Shown here piece by piece: positions 1 through 8,508 of a stretch of 32,806 nucleotides of DNA. The stretch lies in contig JAFGLN010000094.1 in assembly GCA_016928025.1 (NCBI GenBank), positions 1 to 32,806 of the forward strand, given 5' to 3'. The notes beneath the pieces are model-generated. The model was given only the letters and a program-made list of their open reading frames with translations, ran no database searches and had not been told where the DNA came from. Position numbers and translations under genes: made by a program. The DNA comes from Deltaproteobacteria bacterium. Its GTDB lineage: Bacteria; Desulfobacterota; Syntrophia; Syntrophales; JAFGHS01. Position 1 is the first letter of the stretch. Each line of letters begins with the position of its first letter.

Positions 1-130
1 CAAACTCGTAGTAAGTAAAAGGCAGTTCAAGGGCCTGCTGGAGGGAGGCGCATCCGATAAGCAGTGATAATAGTATTAAACCATGAGTAAGCAAAATGGC
101 ACGAGCAAAAGTTTTTGTAGGTCCCTTCAT
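1..130 (-). CDS. N-terminal part of a putative lipoprotein, cut by the window edge
   Basis: Reading the minus strand from an ATG at 130 gives 43 codons without a stop up to the window edge. The product starts MKGPTKTFARAILL, has a hydrophobic stretch and then a lipobox-like LIGC at about residues 24-27, so it should be a signal-peptidase II substrate anchored to a membrane. A GGAGG six bases upstream selects this ATG over another ATG at 138 that overlaps the ribosome site. The mature sequence after the Cys (ASLQQALELPF) is too short to name a family. The gene lies downstream of, and on the same strand as, the AraC-type regulator. Confidence 0.7.
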   Translation of the reverse strand, partial: MKGPTKTFARAILLTHGLILLSLLIGCASLQQALELPFTYYEF

Positions 131-178
131 ATCCATCCTCCTTCTGTCCAATAATATTATTCATGAAATGATAGGAGG

Positions 179-240
179 ATTATAGACTTTATAAAACTTT
201 AATACTTGCTGATTCTTGCTTTTCTTGTTTCCAAACTTGC
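179..240 (-). promoter_or_regulatory. Candidate activator-dependent promoter with phased CTTGC repeats
   Basis: On the minus strand a TATAAT box (plus 179-184) lies about 50 bases before the lipoprotein start, but no -35 consensus is found 17 bases upstream. Instead CTTGC pentamers lie at 205-209, 215-219 and 236-240, with CTTGT at 224-228. Spacings of 10, 9 and 12 bases put them on roughly one helix face. The first overlaps the expected -35 position. This arrangement is typical of a site for an activator, possibly the neighbouring AraC-type protein, which is inference. Confidence 0.35.
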
Positions 241-357
241 TTTTTCCGTTTAGCGAAAACACGCCGAATTCCGAAAAAAACTGTAAAGGTCTAGCTTAGC
301 TCCCTTGGGCTGAGGAAGATGCAACTTTACGGCTACAGATTATCCATCCGGATTATG

Positions 358-1338
358 TTATTCATACAGCGGTTTGATCGGCAGACAAAGATCCAGAATT
401 TGATGTTTCAGGGGATGTGTCTCAGGATCGTTATAGTAGATCTGGTAAAGAGGGCGCTCATCCGGCTGATAACCGCTTGAGATGAGCCAGTTGAGAACAA
501 GGTGTATCCAGGCCTCGATTTCACCGTTGCTTTCGACTTCGCAATGATAAACGGCAAATTTACCCCCCGGCAGCATTTGAATATTGACCCATTTGTCTGC
601 ATTGATGGATTTCGGAACGGTAATGCAGGCGTCAAAGATCATTTTATCTTCAGGCGTCACATCGGGCTTGCTCCACAAGACGCCCAAAATAACGCTCCCA
701 TTCTCAATGAGTTGTTTGGGGGCTGCCCATTGTTCCAGTTTTGCAAAAGACGGTGTGATCGCTTTTTTGTTGTATGGCCCATGATTGCGCACATAGGCGA
801 CGCGGACATCGGGAGCGTCTACAACCTTTACATCCGGAGCCGGTTGCCTGGTTATGGATTCACCGATGCGCGATGGATGCCTTGAGTCAAAATGATGATC
901 CGAAAGAGCGTTGGTCTGCGGAGATTTTTCCCCGTTATTTGAATCCAAATTCTTCATCATCATGGTCGCGACATTCCCAAAACTATATGTCGACTTGATA
1001 TGGGAAGGCGTTACCCCATATCGGGCTTTGAATACTTTGGCAAAATTTTGGGAACTGGAAAAACCGCACTCCATGGCGATTTCGGTGATGGACTTCCCTT
1101 TATCGAGGACAAGTTTATGCAAAGATTTTTCAAGTCGTATGCGCCGTGAGAAATCATTCACCGTTTCACCCGTCACTAAACGAAACAGGCGATGGAAATG
1201 AAAGGGAGAGAAGCAGGCTATTTGGGCAAGCTTGTTTAAGTTCAGATCTTCGGCATAGTGAGCGTGCACATAATCGATGGCGCGGTTCACTCTGAACAGA
1301 TATTCATATTTTATCGTTTCATCGGTTAACGGGTGCAT
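358..1338 (-). CDS. AraC-family regulator with GyrI-like effector-binding domain
   Basis: The 326-aa protein has an N-terminal AraC/XylS DNA-binding region (about residues 12-115) with two helix-turn-helix units: LNKLAQIACFSPFHFHRLFR, and SITEIAMECGFSSSQNFAKV followed by the usual FKARYGVTPS tail. The C-terminal half (about 165-325) has the GyrI-like/effector-binding layout, with VRVAYVRNHGPY, GVLWSKPDV and a final PLYQIYYNDPE block. Such proteins (Rob/SoxS-like or BmrR-like partners) bind small amphipathic effectors and regulate nearby genes. It stands alone on the minus strand. The ATG at 1338 has no strong Shine-Dalgarno close by, but no better in-frame start is visible. The target may be the downstream lipoprotein gene. 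Confidence 0.88.
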   Translation of the reverse strand: MHPLTDETIKYEYLFRVNRAIDYVHAHYAEDLNLNKLAQIACFSPFHFHRLFRLVTGETVNDFSRRIRLEKSLHKLVLDKGKSITEIAMECGFSSSQNFAKVFKARYGVTPSHIKSTYSFGNVATMMMKNLDSNNGEKSPQTNALSDHHFDSRHPSRIGESITRQPAPDVKVVDAPDVRVAYVRNHGPYNKKAITPSFAKLEQWAAPKQLIENGSVILGVLWSKPDVTPEDKMIFDACITVPKSINADKWVNIQMLPGGKFAVYHCEVESNGEIEAWIHLVLNWLISSGYQPDERPLYQIYYNDPETHPLKHQILDLCLPIKPLYE

Positions 1339-1898
1339 CAGTATGTTTTTTTATTGAGCTCCGGTTCCTGTAATAAAGATATGAATAAAATATGTAGACT
1401 CTATAAATATAAAGGCCATGCCTGTCAATGGAAACCTTCTTGTTTGAGCAAATAGAGGTGCTGCGTATGGTGAAAGTCGTAACCGATGTCGGCATTGGAA
1501 TCAAAAAAATAATGATCGTGCGGCGCGATTCATGAAGGATATTTTTTTGCGGCTTTCCGGGCAACTCGGGTGCAAGCGGCGTGTTGTCGCGGACCGTTCA
1601 GGATTATTTTCTTGATTAGCTTCCGCTTTTTCTGTACACAACTATTGGGGCTAAGACAGACATGAATGATCAAACCATCTCTCTCAATTCAAATCCTGCA
1701 GCTAATCATATCAAACGAATTTTACAGGCATTTGTGTTAAAAATTAGCCGTTAAATTGCTTTTAAAATTCCATCCAACGTTCAGATTCGACATGAATGAA
1801 ACCGGTTTGGTTTTTGGTATCGATATTCTGATCCGTTCAGCTTGAAGGTATTTTAATCAGAATGGTTACTGTTCATAAGATTGAAAGGAGTTAAGAAT
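1339..1898. other. Intergenic region between divergent genes, no gene supported
   Basis: These 560 bases separate the divergent AraC regulator and the enolase-superfamily gene, so both promoters should lie here. The stretch is AT-rich near 1700-1780. Short reading frames exist on both strands, but none has a convincing ribosome site together with recognisable protein sequence. I see no clear repeat or strong terminator. Confidence 0.5.
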
Positions 1899-3086
1899 AT
1901 GAAGATTACAAGTGTGGACGTCATGGAACTCAAACCGCGGAACAGTCCCCGCTGGCGGCCTGTTGTCTGCCGCATCAACACGGACGAGGGCGTTTATGGA
2001 TACGGCGAGGCGGCCATGGCCTACGGCGTAGGAGCTTCCGGTGCTTTCGGCATGATCAAAGATCTTTCCCGCATGATCCTCGAAAAAGATCCGCTCGATC
2101 ATGAAGTCATCTGGGACCGGCTGTACAAAGCGACCTTCTGGGGGCAGAATGGCGGCCCCGTGATTTTCGCCGGCATCAGTGCCATCGACATGGCCTTATG
2201 GGACATCAAGGGTAAGTTTTTCGGTCTCCCCCTGTATCGGCTCCTCGGCGGCAAGAGAAGGGAGAAACTGAGATCTTATGCCAGCCAGCTTCAATTCGGC
2301 TGGGGTGACGGCATGACCTCGATTTGCGCCACGGAGGGCTATGCCGCCGTTGCCGGGAAGGCGGTGGCTGAGGGGTACGACGCCATCAAAATCGACTTCT
2401 TTACGTTTGACAAGAACGGGAAAAATTTTTCCGCCGAGGAGACAACGAGACTGCTCAAGCCTTATTACCTCGACCTGATCGAGGAGAGAATCGATGCGGT
2501 GAGAAGTGCCGTCGGCCCGAAGGTCGACATCATCATCGAAGCCCATTCCGTGACCGATGCTCAGGCGGCCATCCAGATCGGAAAGAGGGCCGAGAAGTAC
2601 AATATTTTTGCCTATGAAGAACCAACCACACCGACGCCGAAGATGACCCGGCTGGTAGCCGATAATGTCAGAATCCCGCTTGCCAGCGGCGAAAGAATTT
2701 ATACCCGGTGGGACTACGCCCCCTACTTTGAAAACGGTTCACTGGCTCTCATCCAGCCTGATCTGGGGACCTGCGGCGGGATCACGGAAGGGAAGAAGAT
2801 TTGCGACATGGCGTATACGTACGATGTCAGCGTCCAGGCCCATGTGTGTGCCAGCCCCCTCTCGACAGCCGCGGCCCTGCAGTTGGAAGCTGTCATTCCC
2901 AACTTCTGCATCCATGAGCATCATGTCGTCAATCTGACATCTTACAACAAAGAGCTCTGCATATATGATTACCAACCGGTTGACGGCTATATGAGCGTTC
3001 CGGACATCCCGGGCATCGGCAACGAATTGTCCGAATATGCCCTGGAGACGGCCGATAAGCTGACGGTATCAAGGTCCAAAAAATGA
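1899..3086 (+). CDS. Mandelate racemase/muconate lactonizing-type enzyme, probable acid-sugar dehydratase
   Basis: This 395-aa enolase-superfamily protein has the N-terminal capping domain (MKITSVDVMEL) and a barrel closest in pattern to the galactonate/gluconate dehydratase group. Candidate active-site residues are a Lys in AIKID (about 164), acidic metal ligands in IIEAH (E214), YEEPT (E240/E241) and SGERIYTRWD (E265), and a His in VQAHV (H315), followed by EHH near residue 343. The family abstracts a proton alpha to a carboxylate using Mg2+; dehydration of a sugar acid is the likeliest reaction, but the substrate cannot be read from sequence. AAAGGAG eight bases before the ATG at 1899 selects this start over an in-frame TTG at 1881. 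An MFS carrier follows on the same strand and may bring in the substrate. Confidence 0.88.
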   Translation: MKITSVDVMELKPRNSPRWRPVVCRINTDEGVYGYGEAAMAYGVGASGAFGMIKDLSRMILEKDPLDHEVIWDRLYKATFWGQNGGPVIFAGISAIDMALWDIKGKFFGLPLYRLLGGKRREKLRSYASQLQFGWGDGMTSICATEGYAAVAGKAVAEGYDAIKIDFFTFDKNGKNFSAEETTRLLKPYYLDLIEERIDAVRSAVGPKVDIIIEAHSVTDAQAAIQIGKRAEKYNIFAYEEPTTPTPKMTRLVADNVRIPLASGERIYTRWDYAPYFENGSLALIQPDLGTCGGITEGKKICDMAYTYDVSVQAHVCASPLSTAAALQLEAVIPNFCIHEHHVVNLTSYNKELCIYDYQPVDGYMSVPDIPGIGNELSEYALETADKLTVSRSKK

Positions 3087-3243
3087 ATCATAGGTATTGA
3101 CGTTAATTGATTCGTTGACCGTTATCATTTTATTAAATTTTTTTATCGATCGGCATCCTGTTTTTTCGACGGCGTCCCGCTGAGAGTTAAAAACGGAAAG
3201 ATAAATCTGCCCTGACACTATTCGAATAGAGGCACCGTATCTC

Positions 3244-4398
3244 TTGAATCTCAATAAACTCATTCCCCTGTATATCGGCGCGGCCGTCGGTCCCCTGGGC
3301 GGCTTTGGAGTGGTCACCATCATTCCTGTTTTTGCCGGCGTCTGGTCGATTGATTTCGCCGCGGCGTCACTGGCCATCACCTTCTACATGGTACCTTTTA
3401 TCGCGATCCAGATCTTCTCAGGGCCGATCGCCTATCTCTTCGATGTGCGCAAGACGCTACTGATGGGATTCGCGGTTTATACCCTCGGGGGGATCGTTGC
3501 GGCTGTTTCGGGATCCTTCCCCATGCTTCTCGCCGGAAGAATAGTGCAGGGGATCGGTGGGGCCTTTCTCGCGCCGATTATTATGGCCATGGTCGGCGAA
3601 TTGGTTCCACCCGCTCATCTTGGAAAGGCGATGGGCGGCCTCGGACTCGCCTACACCGCGGGTGTAACGCTGGGACCGGCCATCTCGGGCATGCTTGAGG
3701 TCCGTTACGGGTGGCAGGGCTTCTTCTATTTCCTGTCGGCGCTTACAGCTTTGACCGCCGTCTTATTTATGATCTGGTGCCGGGACATCCGCCCGAAAAC
3801 GGATGGACGGCAATCGCTTCTGAATATATTCCCCCTTATACGGCGGGCGTTTTTCTACCCCGGTGTTCCTTTCCTCAGTTTTGCGGCATTCAGCCTGTTT
3901 GTGGCGTATATCGGGATCATGACCTTCACGGCCGATTACCTGAAAACCGTCTTCAGCCTCACCTCCGACAAAATCGGTTACATGCTGTCCCTGACCGGCG
4001 TTTCGGGGCTGGTCATGTCGCCGATCGCGGGAATCTTGGGGGACCGCTTCGGCCGGCACAAGGTGTTCGCGGGGGGAATGATCGTTATGCTCGCCGCGAT
4101 CGGGCTGATGCTGGCTCTACCGTTTGAGTACGGCCTTTTCATGATCCTCTTTCTGCTTCTCGGCGCCGGATCGGCAACCGGCTGGACGTCACTCAATACC
4201 ATGGCGGTTCAGGCATCCCCCGAACTGCGCACCCCGGTAACCTCCGCCTACAATACCATCAAGTTCTCCGGGTATGCCTTCTCACCGGTCATCCTGTCGA
4301 TCTTCTACGGTGGCAGCCGGCTGACAGCCGTTCAATGGGCATGCATCGGCGCCATCATTATTTCCCTGATTCTAGCCCTGCGGACAAGGCGGATCTGA
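3244..4398 (+). CDS. Major facilitator superfamily transporter (DHA1-like)
   Basis: The 384-aa product is hydrophobic throughout, with about 12 predicted membrane segments. Family signatures are the loop-2/3 motif region (GPIAYLFDVRKTLLMG), the TM5 motif-C-like AGVTLGPAISGML, and a second motif A copy GILGDRFGRHKVFAGG between TM8 and TM9. These fit drug:H+ antiporter-1-type carriers, which move small organic molecules across the inner membrane using the proton gradient. The only reasonable in-frame start after the upstream stop is TTG at 3244, with a weak GAGG about 12 bases before it. It lies 157 bases after the dehydratase gene on the same strand and may be co-transcribed. A small dyad CGGATCTGATCCG overlaps the stop codon and could contribute to termination. 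Confidence 0.85.
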   Translation: MNLNKLIPLYIGAAVGPLGGFGVVTIIPVFAGVWSIDFAAASLAITFYMVPFIAIQIFSGPIAYLFDVRKTLLMGFAVYTLGGIVAAVSGSFPMLLAGRIVQGIGGAFLAPIIMAMVGELVPPAHLGKAMGGLGLAYTAGVTLGPAISGMLEVRYGWQGFFYFLSALTALTAVLFMIWCRDIRPKTDGRQSLLNIFPLIRRAFFYPGVPFLSFAAFSLFVAYIGIMTFTADYLKTVFSLTSDKIGYMLSLTGVSGLVMSPIAGILGDRFGRHKVFAGGMIVMLAAIGLMLALPFEYGLFMILFLLLGAGSATGWTSLNTMAVQASPELRTPVTSAYNTIKFSGYAFSPVILSIFYGGSRLTAVQWACIGAIIISLILALRTRRI

Positions 4399-4523
4399 TC
4401 CGAATTTTCTCCCGGTCAAACGCCGGACCATCCCCCGCCCTGTCCAGGTTGATGGCGATATACTTCTTTCTTTGTTGTGTCCGATGCGGAATGGGCGCGT
4501 CCCGGACAATGCCGTTTTGGTCT

Positions 4524-4946
4524 CTACAGCTTCTCGATGATGTCGGCGGCTTTCGCGGCGTCCTCGCCGCTGTCCAAACCGATATACAGGATAAACCGCG
4601 TTCCGATCACCGCCCCGGAAAATCCATGGAGGTTGAGTCCTGCGGCGGCCAGTTTCTCCGTCACTTCCGCGGCCAGTCCCGGTTTGTTTTCTCCTTCCAC
4701 CCGTACCGACTTTATGCTTCTGGTAACATTGAAGCCCAGGGCGGTTGCCGCGCGAACCTCCTTATCGCCCCTCAGAGGCGTGACAAACACGACACCGGCG
4801 CCGGGTTTATCCGGCGCCCGCCTGGCAATGACGAAGTCGAGATCCGCGCCGGTGTCCTTCAGACCGGCCAGTACCTTTGCCAAACCGCCAGGTTTGTCAT
4901 CGATGCCGGCAGTCCATACATCCACACGTTCGACGATCAGGTCCAT
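4524..4946 (-). CDS. Tandem ACT-domain protein
   Basis: This 140-aa protein contains two ACT-type small-molecule-binding folds: about residues 4-65, with the DKPGGLAKVLAGL turn, and about 72-138, with ENKPGLAAEVTEKLAAAG. No catalytic domain is attached. ACT domains usually bind amino acids and act as allosteric sensors. It lies 62 bases after the acsA stop on the same strand, with its own strong GGAGG ribosome site, so an acsA-ACT operon is likely. Stand-alone tandem ACT proteins next to acyl- or acetyl-CoA ligase genes are common in anaerobes, and a regulatory role on the ligase is a reasonable inference. It converges with the MFS gene. Confidence 0.85.
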   Translation of the reverse strand: MDLIVERVDVWTAGIDDKPGGLAKVLAGLKDTGADLDFVIARRAPDKPGAGVVFVTPLRGDKEVRAATALGFNVTRSIKSVRVEGENKPGLAAEVTEKLAAAGLNLHGFSGAVIGTRFILYIGLDSGEDAAKAADIIEKL

Positions 4947-5008
4947 GATATTTCCTCCTTTTTTATAGCAGGAACAGGGGTTCCGCCTGTCCTATTCTGT
5001 TTTGTTTG

Positions 5009-7051
5009 TTACTTTCCCTGGACCATTTTGGTTATTTCGGTCACAATCTCTGGATTGGCCAGCGTCATGACATCGCCGACGTCCGTATTGTTGGAAATGG
5101 CGCCCAGCACGCGGCGCATAATCTTTCCCGAGCGGGTCTTGGGCATGTCGGAGACGATCCAGACCTTTCTGGGCCTCGCGATGGCTCCGATTTCCTTGAC
5201 CACGGCGTCCTGAATCCTTTTGGCCAGCTCATCGCTCGGCGTGCGTCCGGGTTTCAAGGCGACGTAAAGATCAGGCTCCCTTCCTTTCACTTCGTGTTTG
5301 ACGGGAACAACGGCAGCCTCCGCCACTTCTTCAACGACCAGCGCGGCCGATTCAATCTCCTTGGTGCCCAGCCGATGGCCGGAAACATTGATGACATCGT
5401 CGATACGACCGAGGATGCGGACATAGCCGTCGGCGGCCACGACGGCGGCGTCGCCGGTCATATACGGCCAGTCCTGCCACTTCTTGCTCTTGGGATCTTT
5501 GCAGTATTTTTCATAATACTGACTCACATAGCGGTCCCGGTCGCGCCAGATGGTCTGGAAGCTGCCGGGCCAGGGATTCTGGATGCAGATATTCCCCGCT
5601 TTTCCGGTACCGGCGGGAACAACGTTGCCGTCTTCGTCATAAACGATGGGATGAATTCCCGGCACGCCCGGGCCGGCGCTGCCCGGCTTCATGGGTTTGA
5701 GGGCCGGTACGGTGCTGCAAAGGAAGCCGCCGTTTTCCGTCTGCCACCAGGTATCCACAATGGCCGCTTCGCCCTTGCCGACGGTATAGTAATACCACTT
5801 CCATACTTCAGGCTCGATCGGCTCGCCCACCGTGGTCATGTGCTTGAAATGATAATGGTATTTCTGCGGCTCCTCCGGACCGATTTTTCTCAGGGCCCTG
5901 ATGGCGGTCGGCGCCGTGTGGAAAATGTTGACATCGAGATCCTGGGCGATCCGCCAGGGTCGGCCCGCGTCCGGATAATTCGGAACACCTTCGTAAATGA
6001 CGCTGGATGCGCAAATGGCCAGCGGACCGTAGACGATATACGAATGGCCCGTGATCCATCCGATGTCCGCCAGGCACCAGTAAACATCTTCCGGATGGAT
6101 GTCCTGAACATACTTGGATGTACCGGCCACATAGGCGAGATAGCCGCCCGTACTGTGCTGCGCGCCCTTGGGCTTTCCCGTCGTGCCGCTGGTGTACATG
6201 AGAAACAGCGGGGCCTCGGCGGGCATGGGAACCGGATCAATCCTCACACCGTAGTAGTCTTTCAGCAGGTCGTTAATGATGAAATCCCGGCCTTCGACCA
6301 GCGGTGTCTGCGCCGAATATTTGCCGGGATAGCGCTGCCAGATCAGGACTTTTTCCACTTTCTGTTTTTCGCCTGCCGCCTCGGCAACGGCGACATCGGC
6401 CTTTTCTTTGTGGTCGATAAGCTGCCCGCTCCGGTAGTAAGCGTCCATGGTAATCAGGACACTGCTCTCCGAATCGATGATTCTATCGGCACACGCCTTG
6501 CCGCTGAAACCGCCGAAGACCTGCGAGTGGATGATGCCGAGGCGCGCGCAGGCGAGCATCGTAATGGCCAGCTCTGCCACCATGGGCATGTGCAGCGTGA
6601 CGGTATCTCCGGCTTTCAGACCGCAGAAGTCTTTCAGGATGGCCGCAAACTCGTTGACCCTGACGTAAAGTTCCTGGTAAGTGATGTGTTCCACCTTTTC
6701 ATTTTCGGGTTCCGGTACGAAGTGGATGGCAGTCTTGTTCTTGTTTTTGGCGAGGTGTCGGTCGATGCAGTTGTAGCTCGCGTTGATTTTTCCGCCGACA
6801 AACCATTTCCAGCAAGGGGCGTCGCTGGTGTCCAGCGTCGTATGCCAATACTCATACCAGGTCAAAAGATCGGCATACTCCTTGAAGCAGTTCGGGAAAT
6901 TTTCCAGGCTGAAGCGTTCGTAAACCTCCGGATCGGTCATGTTCGCCTGGGCGATAAACTGCGTTGACGGATAAATAAATTCTTCTTCTCCCCAGTGTAC
7001 GGCAATTTCAGCTTCCGACGTTTCCGCCGCCTCTTTTTCTTTCTCGCTCAT
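5009..7051 (-). CDS. acsA: AMP-forming acetyl-CoA synthetase
   Basis: At 680 aa it has the usual family length. It activates acetate with ATP and CoA through acetyl-AMP in the cytoplasm. Visible motifs in order: N-terminal acetyl-CoA synthetase segment (YEYWHTTLDTSDAPCWKWFV), ATP-binding P-loop YTSGTTGKPKG (about 280-292), WWQTENGG (about 433-440), the hinge region GRIDDVINVSGHR (about 545-557), and C-terminal PKTRSGKIMRR, whose Lys at about 643 is the residue regulated by acetylation in this family. GGAGGG precedes the ATG. In a syntroph or acetate user it would assimilate acetate or, if run in reverse, help form it. It is followed by a tandem ACT protein and preceded by a hairpin leader element, suggesting two layers of control. 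Confidence 0.96.
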   Translation of the reverse strand: MSEKEKEAAETSEAEIAVHWGEEEFIYPSTQFIAQANMTDPEVYERFSLENFPNCFKEYADLLTWYEYWHTTLDTSDAPCWKWFVGGKINASYNCIDRHLAKNKNKTAIHFVPEPENEKVEHITYQELYVRVNEFAAILKDFCGLKAGDTVTLHMPMVAELAITMLACARLGIIHSQVFGGFSGKACADRIIDSESSVLITMDAYYRSGQLIDHKEKADVAVAEAAGEKQKVEKVLIWQRYPGKYSAQTPLVEGRDFIINDLLKDYYGVRIDPVPMPAEAPLFLMYTSGTTGKPKGAQHSTGGYLAYVAGTSKYVQDIHPEDVYWCLADIGWITGHSYIVYGPLAICASSVIYEGVPNYPDAGRPWRIAQDLDVNIFHTAPTAIRALRKIGPEEPQKYHYHFKHMTTVGEPIEPEVWKWYYYTVGKGEAAIVDTWWQTENGGFLCSTVPALKPMKPGSAGPGVPGIHPIVYDEDGNVVPAGTGKAGNICIQNPWPGSFQTIWRDRDRYVSQYYEKYCKDPKSKKWQDWPYMTGDAAVVAADGYVRILGRIDDVINVSGHRLGTKEIESAALVVEEVAEAAVVPVKHEVKGREPDLYVALKPGRTPSDELAKRIQDAVVKEIGAIARPRKVWIVSDMPKTRSGKIMRRVLGAISNNTDVGDVMTLANPEIVTEITKMVQGK

Positions 7052-7149
7052 GGATACCCTCCTTTCATTTCTATGGCTGAAGAATTAATACCCTTGACGA
7101 CGCGGAGCTGATGGAAAGAACGTTAAGCGTCTCGACCGTTTAAAAATGC

Positions 7150-7206
7150 AAAACCCCGCTTCTTTTCTGAAACGGGGTTTTGATAATCAGCCATGACACC
7201 ACCCTG
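7150..7206 (-). promoter_or_regulatory. Leader element with terminator-like hairpin upstream of acsA
   Basis: On the minus strand, about 100 bases before the acsA start, a stem AAAACCCCG/CGGGGTTTT closes on an A-rich loop and is followed by a short T-rich stretch. Before it lies the segment GGTGTCATGGCTGAT. The whole 57-base block aligns closely with 32248-32306, which lies upstream of an unrelated minus-strand gene. The hairpin could act as an attenuator or an upstream terminator. The ATG in the block opens a small frame here, but in the other copy it is closed after two codons, so a leader peptide is not conserved. Confidence 0.55.
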
Positions 7207-7660
7207 AAACCTTTGAAAATGAACCATTTCCTGTCATCCGGACCGTGGGGGAAATCTCATTAAGACGGATGTCATTGAGATGTCTCGTCCTCCCGCTTGC
7301 GCCGGACGCCTCGAAAATGACAATACTCAAAGGTCACATTAAAAAAAGGGATTAATTTAGTCAATGAACCTTTTTAGACGATGCTGAATTGTTGAATTTT
7401 GCTCTCATAACAGCAGAAAGTCAATAATATATTTATGGATTATTATAATCAGTGCGTTTGCTTATCCTGAAATTATGATTTCTTAAACGGTTATTTCTAT
7501 AATAGGGGTGTCCTTTCATAAAGTTCTCCGGTTTGGTGTGCCTGAGGGAACAAAAACGCCATAGCCCGGCGCTTTAGATCTTCAACAGTGCAAAAAGGGA
7601 GGCATCATCGATTCATATAAAAGCGCCCCTCCCGTAATTCTTGTATGGACGAAATAATTC
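7207..7660. other. Intergenic region upstream of acsA, no gene supported
   Basis: This AT-rich stretch lies between the acsA leader and the promoter of the catabolic cluster. A minus-strand TTGACT with a TAATGT 17 bases on (about 7330-7365) is a weak candidate acsA promoter. The stretch around 7233-7322 has TGTCAT and ATGACA ends and a GC-rich core, resembling a worn dispersed repeat, but this cannot be shown from one copy. No protein-like frame is visible. Confidence 0.4.
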
Positions 7661-7689
7661 TTGACAATCCGTAATTTGCTGCCTATACT
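7661..7689 (+). promoter_or_regulatory. Sigma70-type promoter for the catabolic cluster
   Basis: TTGACA at 7661-7666 and TATACT at 7684-7689 are separated by exactly 17 bases. Transcription should start near 7696, leaving a leader of about 170 bases before the XRE-cupin regulator. It points into the plus-strand cluster and is the strongest promoter-like signal in this intergenic region. Confidence 0.7.
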
Positions 7690-7868
7690 TCACTCGATAA
7701 GCGAATATATATGGATAAACGGAATAAATTATCTGTTTCTGATTTCACTTTTAACGAAATTATGCCGGGAGGCGGCCTCTTTAGAGAGGGGCTTTGTCAT
7801 AAGTATTCATGGTTTGATCCGTATCAATATGCATTATCATTAAACCAATTTCATCGGGAGACGTAAAA

Positions 7869-8480
7869 TTGGACGATCTGGGCTTTAGAATTCGTGCAGA
7901 GCGTAAAAAGCGTAAAATGACCTTAAAAGAACTGGCTGAAAAATCATCACTTTCATTAAGCTTTTTGAGTGAAATTGAGCGTAATGTCAGTAGGCCATCC
8001 TTGGCATCGCTGCGCAAGATAGCACAATCCCTTAGTATTAGCCTGATGAGTTTTAATACCAGCAATGCAACACAGGAAAAAGCTTCCTGGGACTTCAGTG
8101 CCGCGGAAGACCGTGGAATACAAACAGATCGCTATATAACAGATGTCCGGGTGGTGAGAGTTGATCAGCGCAAACGTTTGGGATATCCGGGAAATGAAAG
8201 CTTTTATGAACTTTTGACTCCGGATTTAAATCGAAAATTACAGGTGTTATATTCTAAAGCTAAGCCTGGGGAATGCAATACGACGCCTGTTGTAGACCCT
8301 CCAGGGGAAAAATTTCTGTATGTTCTTAAGGGTGAGTGGGAATATACGATCAGCGGAGAAAAATATTATCTCAATCCTGGCGACAGTATATATTATCCGG
8401 CCAGTTATCCCATTTCATGGCGTGTCCTTGGCAAAGAACCCGGGGAGACGATTTTAGTCATCACGCCACCGGGATTTTAA
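7869..8480 (+). CDS. XRE-family regulator with cupin sensor domain
   Basis: The 203-aa protein has an N-terminal XRE/Cro helix-turn-helix (about residues 8-62, TLKELAEKSSLSLSFLSEIE) and a C-terminal cupin beta-barrel (about 115-200) with EKFLYVLKGEWEYTISGEKY and the LNPGDSIYYPA strand pair. Regulators of this build usually bind a small ligand in the cupin pocket and control an adjacent catabolic or uptake operon. The start is TTG at 7869, supported by GGGAG nine bases upstream; no ATG fits. It is the first gene after a strong promoter and probably controls the genes that follow, including itself. Confidence 0.88.
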   Translation: MDDLGFRIRAERKKRKMTLKELAEKSSLSLSFLSEIERNVSRPSLASLRKIAQSLSISLMSFNTSNATQEKASWDFSAAEDRGIQTDRYITDVRVVRVDQRKRLGYPGNESFYELLTPDLNRKLQVLYSKAKPGECNTTPVVDPPGEKFLYVLKGEWEYTISGEKYYLNPGDSIYYPASYPISWRVLGKEPGETILVITPPGF

Positions 8481-8508
8481 AACTCATAATTTACAAGGAG
8501 TTTTCAAC

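Noticed and set aside
5006..6967. A 653-codon plus-strand open frame opposite acsA
   Set aside because: It mirrors the acsA codon pattern, has no family motifs and no suitable ribosome site; acsA on the other strand is certain.
7661..7843. A 60-codon plus-strand frame before the XRE-cupin gene
   Set aside because: It begins inside the -35 box of a strong promoter and has no family signal.
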